Assembly: GCF_014334095.1 (NCBI RefSeq)
Contig: NZ_CP060495.1
Coordinates: forward strand, 3,127,508 to 3,191,507
DNA from: Novosphingopyxis iocasae
GTDB taxonomy: Bacteria > Pseudomonadota > Alphaproteobacteria > Sphingomonadales > Sphingomonadaceae
Direction of reading: 5' to 3'
DNA length: 64,000 nt
Shown here: one piece after another, positions 50,465 through 59,765 of the stretch
Numbering within the stretch: the first letter of the stretch is position 1
How the letters are laid out: the number at the start of each line of letters is the position of its first letter
The notes under the pieces: generated by a model
What the model was told of the DNA's origin: nothing
The model's database searches: none
The model's input: only the letters and a program-made list of their open reading frames with translations
Program-made: the position numbers and the translations under genes

Positions 50465-53251
50465 TTAGAAGCGATAGGTGAAGCCTGCCAGGAACCGGCG
50501 TCCGTAAAGCTGATAATCCAGCACCTGGAGCGGGTTCTCGCTTGAGGTTACGGAGCGGAACGGGGTGTCCGTCAGGTTCTGGCCCTGCAGATAGACGGAG
50601 AGGCCATCCAGCGTACCGCCATCGAAATCATAGCCGATTTGGGCATCGATGATGGTCTCGCCCAGCGCGATCCGACGTGTGGGAGAGCCGCCGAAGCCGG
50701 TGAAATCACCCAGGAATTCAGAGCGATAGCGAACACTACCGCGCGCGTTGAACCCGTATTTCTCAAAGTACAGCGTACCGTTGGCGACCCATTCCGAATA
50801 ACCCGGGATCTGGGTGACAGTGCCTTGCGCGTTCTCGATCTCGGTCTTGGTGTATCCTACGCCGCCGGTGACACCGAAACCTTCGAGAGCTTCGGTGGCG
50901 ATGTTGAAAGGTACTGTGGCCGAAAGCTCGGCACCGTAGAGATTGCCGCCGCCGGTGTTGGTCGGCGCATTGAGAAGGCCGATCCGTGTCGCCGGCACAG
51001 GACCTGCCGGAAGCGGAAAGCCGCTATAATCAAATGTGAAGGGAGCCGTATCGATGAAGCTCTTAACGTCCTTGTAGAACAACTGCAGCGCGATCACGCC
51101 GCTGGTGCCGAAATATTTCTCGAAATTGAGGTCCACCGCGTTCGCGCGGTAAGGCCGCAGTTCCGGGTTGCCGCCACCGCCGTTCAGGAACGGGATCTGG
51201 CCCGTCGGGCTGAGCGCGGCATTGGTGTTGTCGATGCCATAGCTGATCGCCACGCGCAAATCGTCAAGGCGCGGGCGCATGATCTCCCGCGCCGCGGCGG
51301 CACGGATTACAAAGCCGCTGTCGAAGCGGAGCGAAAGGTTTACGCTCGGCAGCACGTCCCAATAGGATGCACCGGCCGTCACGGCCACCTGCTGTCCGCC
51401 TGCAAAGGCAAGACCGCTCGACTTCTGCACGGTGTTGATGGCCTGGACGCCAAAATTACCTGTCAAAACGGCGCTGCCGAAGGTCTGATCGATATTACCC
51501 TGAAGGTACATCGTCATGAGGTTCTCGGCGATGCGATACGCCTTTGCGGGCACATCGTTCGAAGTGTTCCGCTCCAACGTATAGACGCCGCTGTCGATGA
51601 GATCGCGCGGATCATAGCTGACGATCGGGCCGAGGCCGAGATAGGTGAGGTCCGTGGGATCCCGCAGCAGGTTGGATGGCAACGGAGCGCTTTGCGCGCC
51701 GCCGAAGGTGATGAAGAACTCATCAGGCGTCAGGCTCTTATCACGATCCGTATAGTTCAAGCCGAAGGTGACAGCGCTGATGAAGCTGTCTTCGATCTCC
51801 TTGGAAACCTCAATACGGTACTGCTTCAACTCATCCTTCACGATGCGGTTGTTGTAATAGCCGCCCTGCACGCGGTTGCCGCCCCAGCCGAGCGGGTCCG
51901 TCAGCACGATCAGGTTGGGATCGGAATAATTCAGCGTCGGCGAGAACGTGGCGCCCGTCTCGTCGAGGGTGAAGCCGATCGTGTCGGCCGCGCCGCCGGT
52001 GGGGCCATAACCTGTGCCCGAATAGCTTTCGATGCTCAGCTCATTGCGATCGGTGCGGGAATAGCCGAAATCGGCAAAGAAGTTCCAGCCGTCGTCGCCC
52101 TCATAATTGACGTTGAGGCCTCCGGAATACAGATCGGCTTTGCGGTTGAAGACATCGTTGCGGATTACGCCGCGGACGTTCTGGAACGTGCCGGAGGTAT
52201 AGGTGCCATCCGTGACCGCGCCGCTGTTCGGAACGAAGCTAACGCCGAAACCGCCGCCAAAGCCTAGCGGAAGCTCGATGCCGCGCTTGATCTGATCGTC
52301 GTCGAAATTGGAATAGAACGCATCGAGCGTGACCATCCACTCATCGGCGGGGCGATACTGCAAGGTGCCGGTAGTGCCGAAGCGCTTCAGGGTGGTGGAG
52401 GTAACATAGGGCTTGGCACCGCCCAGCAGCGCGTCGCCATTCTGGTCGGCATAGCCCCAGGCGTTATATTCCTGCAGCTGATAGGGCTCATCGACATAGG
52501 ATGCCGAGAGAGCGAGGCCCAGGCTATCGTCCGCGAACTGATCCACATAGGTGGCGTTGACGCGGTAGCCGGTGTCCTTCGAACCGGAGTTGAGCGCGCC
52601 GATGTCGGCGTAGCTGCCGCGCGCGCCGATCGCGAAGACGCGCTCCTTGGCTTCCAGCGGCCGGATGGTGCGTACGTCGATGGTGCCGACGAGGCCCTGA
52701 CCGACCAACGACGCGCTGGGCGTCTTGTAGACCACGACCTGATTTACGACTTCGGCAGGATACTGATCGAATTCGACAGCGCGCGCATCGCCGGTGGAGG
52801 TCTGTTCGCGCCCATTCAAGAGCGTTTGCGAGAAATCCGGGCCGAGGCCGCGGATGGAGATGACATTCGCGCGTCCGTTAAGGCGCTGCGAAGTGACGCC
52901 GGGAAGACGCGCAATAGACTCGCCGATGGAACTGTCCGGCAGCTTGCCAATGTCTTCCGCCGTCACCGACTCCAGAATCAGCTCGCTGTTGCGCTTTTCG
53001 GCGACGGAGGTTTCGAGTGCAGCCCGGAAGCCTTGGACAACGATGGGCGAGATGACGCCGTCATCCTGCGGGACTTCGGTAGGAACGCTTTCGGCGTTCT
53101 CGATCTCTTCCTCGGTCGTGTTGACCGGATCACCGGGCAGGGTTTGCGCAAGCAGCGGCGCCGCGCCGAAGGCCCCCGCACCAAGTGCAATCAGGCTGCA
53201 GCTGCGAACGAAAATACGACGCATCTCGGCGCCACGATTAGAGCACTTCAT
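50465..53251 (-). CDS. TonB-dependent receptor for maltodextrins
   Basis: This is a 928-residue outer-membrane receptor of the TonB-Xanth-Caul type. A signal peptide ends near residue 36 (APLLAQ). A plug domain begins around SPIVVQGFRAALE, and a 22-strand barrel closes with an aromatic terminus (AGFTYRF). The ATG at 53251 has GGAGG at good spacing. It is the first gene of the leftward glucan operon, divergent from lacI, and most likely imports maltodextrins like MalA of Caulobacter. The ligand is inferred from the co-transcribed glucosidases. Confidence 0.9.
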   Translation of the reverse strand: MKCSNRGAEMRRIFVRSCSLIALGAGAFGAAPLLAQTLPGDPVNTTEEEIENAESVPTEVPQDDGVISPIVVQGFRAALETSVAEKRNSELILESVTAEDIGKLPDSSIGESIARLPGVTSQRLNGRANVISIRGLGPDFSQTLLNGREQTSTGDARAVEFDQYPAEVVNQVVVYKTPSASLVGQGLVGTIDVRTIRPLEAKERVFAIGARGSYADIGALNSGSKDTGYRVNATYVDQFADDSLGLALSASYVDEPYQLQEYNAWGYADQNGDALLGGAKPYVTSTTLKRFGTTGTLQYRPADEWMVTLDAFYSNFDDDQIKRGIELPLGFGGGFGVSFVPNSGAVTDGTYTSGTFQNVRGVIRNDVFNRKADLYSGGLNVNYEGDDGWNFFADFGYSRTDRNELSIESYSGTGYGPTGGAADTIGFTLDETGATFSPTLNYSDPNLIVLTDPLGWGGNRVQGGYYNNRIVKDELKQYRIEVSKEIEDSFISAVTFGLNYTDRDKSLTPDEFFITFGGAQSAPLPSNLLRDPTDLTYLGLGPIVSYDPRDLIDSGVYTLERNTSNDVPAKAYRIAENLMTMYLQGNIDQTFGSAVLTGNFGVQAINTVQKSSGLAFAGGQQVAVTAGASYWDVLPSVNLSLRFDSGFVIRAAAAREIMRPRLDDLRVAISYGIDNTNAALSPTGQIPFLNGGGGNPELRPYRANAVDLNFEKYFGTSGVIALQLFYKDVKSFIDTAPFTFDYSGFPLPAGPVPATRIGLLNAPTNTGGGNLYGAELSATVPFNIATEALEGFGVTGGVGYTKTEIENAQGTVTQIPGYSEWVANGTLYFEKYGFNARGSVRYRSEFLGDFTGFGGSPTRRIALGETIIDAQIGYDFDGGTLDGLSVYLQGQNLTDTPFRSVTSSENPLQVLDYQLYGRRFLAGFTYRF

Positions 53252-53364
53252 CAGACTTCCCCTCCAGGAATATGTCTCCGCACCGTTTCAGCCGACAGCT
53301 GGGCGTTGAGCGGAGTACTTTCACATTGTGCGGGGGCATGACGCGCCGAAGCCGGGCGCGCTAG

Positions 53365-53383
53365 ATGGCATACGTATACGCAT
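53365..53383. promoter_or_regulatory. Candidate LacI-family operator before the TonB receptor
   Basis: The sequence GGCATACGTATACGCAT, with the palindromic core ATACGTAT at 53370-53377, lies between the receptor gene and lacI, about 115 bases from the receptor start. A near copy (CATACGAATAC) lies before the transporter gene at 54557. It would be bound by the adjacent LacI protein. Confidence 0.55.
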
Positions 53384-53503
53384 AAATGTCACATAGCGCG
53401 AAAAAGCGCGGCATTTGGGCATCGACGAATTGCATATTATGTGGCGGGGCGTACCAAGTTCCCTCAGGCGGCACGTGCGAGGCCGCGCGGGTGGAGGATG
53501 CCG

Positions 53504-54529
53504 GTGAAAAGCGGGACGCAGCGGGTCACCTCTTTCGATATCGCCGAGCGGGCTGGGGTGTCTCAGCCCACCGTTTCGCGGGCCTTACGCGGATCGAGCG
53601 CGGTCAGCGCGGAAACCCGTGAGCGGATCGAGAAGATTGCGCGCGAGCTCAATTATTCGGTCGACAAGCACGCCTCCTCGCTTCGCCTTCAGCGGGCCAA
53701 CACCATCGCGCTGCTGTTCTTCGAAGACCCGACGGCGGACGACACGCTGATCAACCCGTTCTTCCTGTCGATGCTGGGATCGATCACCCGGCGCAGCGCA
53801 CAGGCGGGATTCGATCTGCTAATCAGCTTCCAGCAGCTGTCGAGCGACTGGCACACCGATTATGAGGACAGCCGCAAGGCGGACGGCATCATTCTTCTCG
53901 GCTATGGCGATTATGCCGATTATCGCCCGCGGCTGCGCGCGCTGAACGAGCAGGGCACTCATTTCGTGCGCTGGGGGGCGCCGGAGGCGGATGACAGCGG
54001 CCTTACCATCGGTTGCGATAACCGGGCAGGCGGGCGCATGGCGACCGAGCATCTGTTGAAGCAGGGGCGCCGCCGCATCGCCTTCATCGGCCGGTGCGAC
54101 GAGGGCTATCCCGAATTTCGCGCTCGCTATCGCGGCTATTGCGACGCGCTGGCCGAGGCGGGAATTAAATTCGACCGCGATCTGCAGGTCGACGCGCTGA
54201 CATTGGAGAGCGCAGGAGCTGCGGCGGTGGAGCAGTTGCTGGAAAGCGGGGCGGCGTTCGATGCGCTGGTTTGCGCGTCCGATTTGATCGCATTGGGCGC
54301 GGTGCAGGCGCTGAAGGACCGCGGGCGCGACGTGCCGGGCGATGTGGCGGTGACCGGGTTCGACAATATTCCGGCGGCCGCGCAAACCAGCCCGCCGCTC
54401 ACTACCGTGCAGCAGAATGCGCGGGCGGCGGGCGAGGCGCTGGTCGACACGCTGATCGCGCGGATCGAAAACCAGGCCGTTGCTCCCGAACTGCTCCCGG
54501 TCGAGCTGATCCTGCGCGAAAGCAGCTAA
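53504..54529 (+). CDS. LacI-family regulator of the maltodextrin locus
   Basis: This is a 341-residue LacI/GalR repressor. The N-terminal helix-turn-helix is FDIAERAGVSQPTVSRALRG, followed by the hinge helix RIEKIARELNYSVDKHASSLR and a periplasmic-binding-protein-like sugar domain ending in the usual VAVTGFDNIPAA and PPLTTVQQ. GGAGG at 53493-53497 is best spaced for the GTG at 53504; an ATG two codons earlier overlaps it. It is divergent from the receptor operon and upstream of the transporter operon, so it probably controls both, with a maltose-type inducer. Confidence 0.9.
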   Translation: MKSGTQRVTSFDIAERAGVSQPTVSRALRGSSAVSAETRERIEKIARELNYSVDKHASSLRLQRANTIALLFFEDPTADDTLINPFFLSMLGSITRRSAQAGFDLLISFQQLSSDWHTDYEDSRKADGIILLGYGDYADYRPRLRALNEQGTHFVRWGAPEADDSGLTIGCDNRAGGRMATEHLLKQGRRRIAFIGRCDEGYPEFRARYRGYCDALAEAGIKFDRDLQVDALTLESAGAAAVEQLLESGAAFDALVCASDLIALGAVQALKDRGRDVPGDVAVTGFDNIPAAAQTSPPLTTVQQNARAAGEALVDTLIARIENQAVAPELLPVELILRESS

Positions 54530-54554
54530 GCGGCGGCGCTGTCCGCGCGGCGAT

Positions 54555-54572
54555 CACATACGAATACATGAC
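54555..54572. promoter_or_regulatory. Candidate LacI-family operator before the sugar transporter
   Basis: The sequence CACATACGAATACATGAC shares CATACG(A/T)ATAC with the site at 53365. It lies in the 121-bp gap between lacI and the transporter gene, about 80 bases before the transporter start, where repressor binding would block its promoter. Confidence 0.5.
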
Positions 54573-54650
54573 GCCCGGCCCCCCCTTGCAATTGCGCGGG
54601 GGATCGAGCTCGGCCACTGTTCAGGGCATAAAAAGCCGTGGAGAGGGCAT

Positions 54651-56210
54651 TTGGAAGAGGCAATCGAACGTGCCGGTGAAGCTGGCCAGGCGACGGTGAA
54701 GCCGCGCCAGGGCTTTGCCGGGCTGTGGAACATCAGCTTCGGATTTTTCGGCATTCAGATCGGTTTCGCGCTGCAGAACGCGAATATGAGCCGCATCTTT
54801 CAGTCGCTGGGGGAATCGCTCGACAATCTGCCCGCGCTCTGGGTGGCCGCGCCGCTGACGGGCCTGCTGGTGCAGCCGATCATCGGCCATTATTCGGACC
54901 GCACCTGGAGCCGCCTCGGCCGCCGACGTCCTTATTTCCTGGCCGGTGCGGTGCTGGCCGCGATCGCCTTGTTCGTGATGCCGAATAGCCCGGCACTCTG
55001 GTTCGCGGCGATGATGCTGTGGATCCTGGACGCCTCGCTGAACATCTCGATGGAGCCGTTCCGCGCTTTCGTCGGCGACATGCTGGGCAAGGATCAGCAC
55101 ACCGCGGGCTATGCGGTGCAGACGGCCTTTATCGGCGCGGGCGCGGTGGTCGGCTCCGTCTTTCCCTATGTCCTGGCGCATCTCGGCGTGGCCAATGAGG
55201 CGGCGGCGGGCGGTGTGCCGGATACGGTGCGCTTCAGCTTCTGGTTCGGCGGCGCGGCGCTGCTGATCGCGGTGCTGTGGACCATCGTCACGACGAAAGA
55301 ATACAGCCCCGAAGAGATGCGCGCGTTCGAAGGCGCAGCGGCGGAGGAGGAGATGCCGTCCCCCGTGCGGGCGCTGGCGGCGCGTACCTTTACCTCGTCT
55401 TTCCTGTGGATCGGAGCGGGTGCGATCATCGCCGCCGTGGTTGCCGAGTTCGATCTGGAGAAGGAACTTTACCTCCTTGCCGGTCTGTTAGCTGCCTATG
55501 GTCTCGCCTCGATCGCGGCGATTTCCATGGCGCGCAAGGGGCGAGAGGCCAATCTGCTCGGCCATATCGTCGGCGATTTTTCCGGCATGCCGGACGTGAT
55601 GAAGAAGCTCGCGCTCGCCCAGTTCTTCAGCTGGTCCGCGCTCTTCATCATGTGGATCTATACCACCCCGGTGGTGGCGCAATATGCCTATGGCGTCACC
55701 GACACCGCTTCGGCGACTTATAACGACGCGGGCAACTGGGTCGGCATTCTGTTCGCGGTCTATAACGGCGTCGCCGCCATTTTCGCGCTGTTCGTGCTGC
55801 CGCGTATGGCCGCAGCGATCGGGCGGGTGCGCACGCATATGGTCTGCCTGCTGGCAGGCGCACTGGGCTATGCCAGCTTCCTCGTTATCCGCGATCCGCA
55901 ATGGCTGATCGCGTCCGAGGTGCTGGTCGGCATCGCCTGGGCATCGATCCTGGCCATGCCTTACGCGATCCTTGCCTCCAGCCTGCCGAGCCGCAAGCTC
56001 GGCATTTATATGGGCCTGTTCAATGTGTTCATCGTGGTGCCGCAGCTCATCGTCGCCACGGTGATGGGCACGGTGCTGAAGGCCTTTTTCCCCAGCGAAC
56101 CGATCTGGACGATGGCCTTTGCCGCCGTCGTCATGGCCGCCGCCGCGCTTGCGATGCTGCGCGTGCCGCGTGTCGGCAAAGCCGCCCGAACCGAAGGAGT
56201 AGCCCTGTGA
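54651..56210 (+). CDS. MFS sugar transporter (SLC45/GPH-like, maltose-type)
   Basis: This is a 519-residue, about 12-helix sugar:proton symporter. The opening LWNISFGFFGIQIGFALQNAN and the loop GHYSDRTWSRLGRRRPYFL are typical of the SLC45/GPH-like maltose and sucrose carriers of sphingomonads and xanthomonads. The start is TTG at 54651, with GGAGAGGG upstream. It would carry maltose or small maltodextrins from periplasm to cytoplasm, linking the TonB receptor to the cytoplasmic glucosidases. It is the first gene of a rightward unit that continues into zwf. Confidence 0.87.
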   Translation: MEEAIERAGEAGQATVKPRQGFAGLWNISFGFFGIQIGFALQNANMSRIFQSLGESLDNLPALWVAAPLTGLLVQPIIGHYSDRTWSRLGRRRPYFLAGAVLAAIALFVMPNSPALWFAAMMLWILDASLNISMEPFRAFVGDMLGKDQHTAGYAVQTAFIGAGAVVGSVFPYVLAHLGVANEAAAGGVPDTVRFSFWFGGAALLIAVLWTIVTTKEYSPEEMRAFEGAAAEEEMPSPVRALAARTFTSSFLWIGAGAIIAAVVAEFDLEKELYLLAGLLAAYGLASIAAISMARKGREANLLGHIVGDFSGMPDVMKKLALAQFFSWSALFIMWIYTTPVVAQYAYGVTDTASATYNDAGNWVGILFAVYNGVAAIFALFVLPRMAAAIGRVRTHMVCLLAGALGYASFLVIRDPQWLIASEVLVGIAWASILAMPYAILASSLPSRKLGIYMGLFNVFIVVPQLIVATVMGTVLKAFFPSEPIWTMAFAAVVMAAAALAMLRVPRVGKAARTEGVAL

Positions 56211-57619
56211 AGCATGTAACCCTCAGCGCAATCGCGGTCCTTGCCGCCGCCATCGCGGCCCCCGCCGCGGCGCAGGATACGCGCCCGCCGCTCGATCAGC
56301 GCACGCTCGCCGATTATGCGCCCGAGCCCTATGTCACGCTGAAGCACGCGCCGTGGACCGAGGAGGCGGTGCTCTATCAGATCAACACCCGCCAGTTCAC
56401 GAAGGAAGGCACCTTCCGCGCCGCGATCAAGGAGCTGCCGCGCCTGAAGAAACTGGGCGTCGATATCCTGTGGCTGATGCCGATCCAGCCGATCGGGGAA
56501 AAGAACCGCAAGGGCACGCTCGGCAGTCCCTATTCGGTGAAGGACTATACCGCGGTGAACCCGGAATTCGGCACCGAGGCGGATCTCAAGGCCTTTGTCG
56601 ATGCCGCCCATGCGCAAGGTTTTCATGTGATCCTCGATTGGGTGGCCAATCACACCGCCTGGGATCATACCTGGGTGACGCAGCATCCCGAATGGTATGA
56701 GCGGGACTGGAAGGGCGATTTCCATCCCACGCCCTGGTGGGACTGGTCCGACATCATCGATCTGAATTACGATCAGACCGGCGTGCGCAAGGCGATGACG
56801 GAGGCGATGGCCTATTGGGTGCGCGAATTCGGGATCGACGGCTATCGCGCCGATGTGGCGGGCTATGTGCCCATCGACTTCTGGGAGGGCGTGCGCGCCG
56901 ATCTGGAGGCGATCCGCCCCGTCTTTATGCTCGCCGAGTGGAAGTCTTCGGAGCTTACCCGCAAGGCTTTCGACGCGGTTTACGCCTGGGAATGGCACAA
57001 GACGGCCAAGGAAGTGGCGCAAGGCAAGGCCGATGCCACCGCCTTCTATGGCTATTATAGCGAGAATGTGAGCGCCTGGCCGGACGAGGCGATGCGGCTG
57101 GTCTACATCGCCAATCATGACAGCAATGCCTGGGAAGGCACGCAGTACGAGAATTTCGGCGCCGCGCTGCCCGCCATGATCGCGCTGAGCTTTACCGGCG
57201 AGGGCATGCCCATGATCTACAACGGTCAGGAAGCCTGCAACGCCAAGCGCCTGGAATTTTTCGAGAAAGATCCGATCGACTGGAGCCAGGCCAAGGATTG
57301 CGATCTGGGCGATCTGTTCAACCGCCTCATCGCCTTCCGCGACGCTCACAAGGTGCTGCACAACGGCCAGTGGGGCGCGCGCATGATCAAGGTGGAAAAT
57401 ACCGCGCCGCAGCAGGTGCTCAGCTGGGTTCGCCGGAACGAGGATGAAACGGTGCTGGGTATATTCAATCTCTCCGACAAGCCCGTCGAGGTGGATTTTC
57501 CTACCGAACTGGAACATGGTCGCTATCGAAGCTTTAAGACCGGCAAGAGCGTGACCTTCGACGCCGGCACCCACATGTCCCTCGCTCCCTGGGAGTATCA
57601 GCTATTCGCAACGCCATGA
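56207..57619 (+). CDS. Exported GH13 alpha-amylase family enzyme
   Basis: This is a 470-residue GH13 enzyme with a signal peptide (about 1-22, ending APAAAQ). Catalytic residues are Asp216 (GYRADVAGY), Glu244 (MLAEWKS) and Asp305 (ANHDSNAW). The barrel begins EEAVLYQINTRQFTKEGTF, a pattern found in small alpha-amylase-like enzymes of sphingomonads. The start is GTG at 56207 with GGAG upstream, overlapping the transporter stop by four bases. It overlaps zwf by four bases. Maltodextrin hydrolysis in the periplasm is likely; product size is unknown. Confidence 0.88.
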   Translation: MKHVTLSAIAVLAAAIAAPAAAQDTRPPLDQRTLADYAPEPYVTLKHAPWTEEAVLYQINTRQFTKEGTFRAAIKELPRLKKLGVDILWLMPIQPIGEKNRKGTLGSPYSVKDYTAVNPEFGTEADLKAFVDAAHAQGFHVILDWVANHTAWDHTWVTQHPEWYERDWKGDFHPTPWWDWSDIIDLNYDQTGVRKAMTEAMAYWVREFGIDGYRADVAGYVPIDFWEGVRADLEAIRPVFMLAEWKSSELTRKAFDAVYAWEWHKTAKEVAQGKADATAFYGYYSENVSAWPDEAMRLVYIANHDSNAWEGTQYENFGAALPAMIALSFTGEGMPMIYNGQEACNAKRLEFFEKDPIDWSQAKDCDLGDLFNRLIAFRDAHKVLHNGQWGARMIKVENTAPQQVLSWVRRNEDETVLGIFNLSDKPVEVDFPTELEHGRYRSFKTGKSVTFDAGTHMSLAPWEYQLFATP

Positions 57620-59073
57620 ACTCGGACGCGGTCCAGCGCTGCCAGAACCTTATCCTCTTCGGTGCCACGGGCGATCTTGCCAAGCGCATGCTGCTGCCCT
57701 CGCTCTACGCCCTGCACGCGGACGAGCTGATTGCACCGAACCTCAAGATTTTCGGTACCGCCCGCAGCGAACTGACCGACGACGGTTTCCGCTACATGGC
57801 GCGTGAGGCGCTGGAAGAGTTCCTGCCGAAGGACCGCAAGGACGAGGGCGCGATCTCCAGCTTCCTCGACCGCCTTTATTACCAGCCGCTCGACGCCTCG
57901 ACCATCGAGGGGTTCGACGATTTGGCGAAGAAGGTAGGGGACATCAGCTGCGGCCTCGCCATCTTCCTGTCGACCGCGCCGTTCCTGTTCGAGCCGACCA
58001 TCAAGGGGCTCGAATCGGCCGGCCTTGCGGGCGACAATGTCCGTATCGGCTTGGAAAAACCGCTTGGCACCGATTTTGAAAGCTCCGCGCAGATCAACGA
58101 CGCCGTCGCCGCGGTCTTCCCGGAATCGCGGACGTTCCGGATCGACCATTATCTGGGCAAGGAGACGGTGCAGAACCTGATGGCGCTGCGCTTTGCCAAT
58201 ATGCTGTTCGAGCCGGTCTGGAATTCGAACAATATCGATCATGTGCAGATCACGGTGACAGAGACGGTGGGCCTGGAAGGGCGCGCGGACTTCTATGACG
58301 GCACCGGGGCGCTGCGCGATATGGTGCAGAACCATATGCTCCAGCTGCTCGCGCTCATCGCGATGGAGCCGCCGGTGGATTTCGACGCTACCGCGATCCG
58401 CGATGAAAAGGTGAAGGTGCTGCGCGCGCTGCGGCCCGTGCCGGAAGGCGACAGCGTGACCGGACAGTATAATGACGGCGCGGTGAAGGGCGAAGCGGTC
58501 GGCAGTTACGAAAAGGATCTGGGTGAGCCGTCGGACACCGAAACCTTCGTCGCGCTGAAGGCCCATGTCGACAATTGGCGCTGGCAGGGCGTGCCCTTCT
58601 ATCTGCGCACAGGCAAGCGCATGGCCGATCGGCGCAGCGAGATCGTGGTGCAGTTCAAGCCCGTGCCGCACAACATTTTCAGCGCCCGCGACGGGCGGCT
58701 GGAGGCGAACACGCTCATCATCCGCCTGCAGCCGGAGGAATATGTCCGCCTGCTGGTGATGGCCAAGGAGCCGGGGCTGGACCGGGACAAGATCGTGCTG
58801 CGCGAAGTGCCGCTGGACCTCTCGCTCAGCCAGGCCTTTGCCGGCACGCGTCGCCGCATCGCCTATGAGCGGCTGCTGCTCGATCTGGTCGAAGGCGATC
58901 AGACGCTGTTCGTGCGCCGCGACGAGGTGGAAGCGCAGTGGAAGTGGATCGATGCGATCCGCGACAGCTGGAAGACCAGCGGCAAGACGCCCAAACCTTA
59001 TAATAGCGGTGGATGGGGACCAAGCTCCGCCATTGCCTTGACGGAACGCGACGGAGTGAGCTGGCATGATTGA
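57616..59073 (+). CDS. zwf: Glucose-6-phosphate dehydrogenase
   Basis: This is a 485-residue enzyme oxidising glucose 6-phosphate to 6-phosphogluconolactone with NAD(P). It has the N-terminal FGATGDLAKRMLLPSL and the active-site RIDHYLGKETVQN. It is full length. The ATG overlaps the stop of the amylase gene, so expression is coupled to maltodextrin utilisation. It is the first enzyme of the Entner-Doudoroff set that follows. Confidence 0.97.
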   Translation: MNSDAVQRCQNLILFGATGDLAKRMLLPSLYALHADELIAPNLKIFGTARSELTDDGFRYMAREALEEFLPKDRKDEGAISSFLDRLYYQPLDASTIEGFDDLAKKVGDISCGLAIFLSTAPFLFEPTIKGLESAGLAGDNVRIGLEKPLGTDFESSAQINDAVAAVFPESRTFRIDHYLGKETVQNLMALRFANMLFEPVWNSNNIDHVQITVTETVGLEGRADFYDGTGALRDMVQNHMLQLLALIAMEPPVDFDATAIRDEKVKVLRALRPVPEGDSVTGQYNDGAVKGEAVGSYEKDLGEPSDTETFVALKAHVDNWRWQGVPFYLRTGKRMADRRSEIVVQFKPVPHNIFSARDGRLEANTLIIRLQPEEYVRLLVMAKEPGLDRDKIVLREVPLDLSLSQAFAGTRRRIAYERLLLDLVEGDQTLFVRRDEVEAQWKWIDAIRDSWKTSGKTPKPYNSGGWGPSSAIALTERDGVSWHD

Positions 59074-59761
59074 TCGCAGGCGCTTCGGCACCATCGAGGA
59101 ACTGCGCGACAAGGTCGCCGCGGACGTCACCAAGACGATCCGCGACGCGCTGCTTGAGCGGGGCCAGGCGCTAATCGCGCTGTCCGGCGGATCGAGCCCC
59201 TTTCCGATTTACGAGAAGCTGTCCCGCACCAATGTCGGCTGGAGCAAGGTGTCGATCATCCCCGCGGACGATCGCATCGTGGACGAAGACAGCGAGCTTT
59301 CGAACATCGCCGTGCTGCGCCGCACCTTTGGCGATACCGGCGCAACGATTACGCCGTTGTTCGAAACCTCCGGAAACGAGGCGCAGGCCGCGGTCGAGGC
59401 GCGCGGCATCGCCGACAAGCTGAACTTCCCGCTCGACCTTATCTGGCTCGGCATGGGCACGGACGGTCATTTCGCCAGCGTGTTCCCGGGTCCGGATTAC
59501 GACACCGCGTTCGCCCCTCCGGCGCAGGCCAAGGCGGTGCGCGTGCGTCCCGATCCGCTGCCGCCCGAAGCACCGGTCGCGCGGATCAGCCTTTCGGTGC
59601 CGTGCATTTCCAACGCCAATTCGATCATCATGGTCATTTCCGGCAAGGAGAAGAGCGCCACGCTCGACCAGGCCGTGGAACAGGGCGAGGCCTCCGGCCT
59701 GCCGATCGCGCGGTTCATCGCGCAGCTGAAAAAGAACCTCATCGTCTACGAAGGACCGTAA
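59066..59761 (+). CDS. pgl: 6-Phosphogluconolactonase
   Basis: This is a 231-residue lactonase of the SugarP_isomerase-like Pgl family. It has [15 protein letters not shown] near the N terminus, [17 protein letters not shown] and [16 protein letters not shown]. It overlaps zwf by eight bases and precedes edd by four, which is the natural order for the pathway. Confidence 0.95.
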   Translation: MIDRRRFGTIEELRDKVAADVTKTIRDALLERGQALIALSGGSSPFPIYEKLSRTNVGWSKVSIIPADDRIVDEDSELSNIAVLRRTFGDTGATITPLFETSGNEAQAAVEARGIADKLNFPLDLIWLGMGTDGHFASVFPGPDYDTAFAPPAQAKAVRVRPDPLPPEAPVARISLSVPCISNANSIIMVISGKEKSATLDQAVEQGEASGLPIARFIAQLKKNLIVYEGP

Positions 59762-59765
59762 CCCC

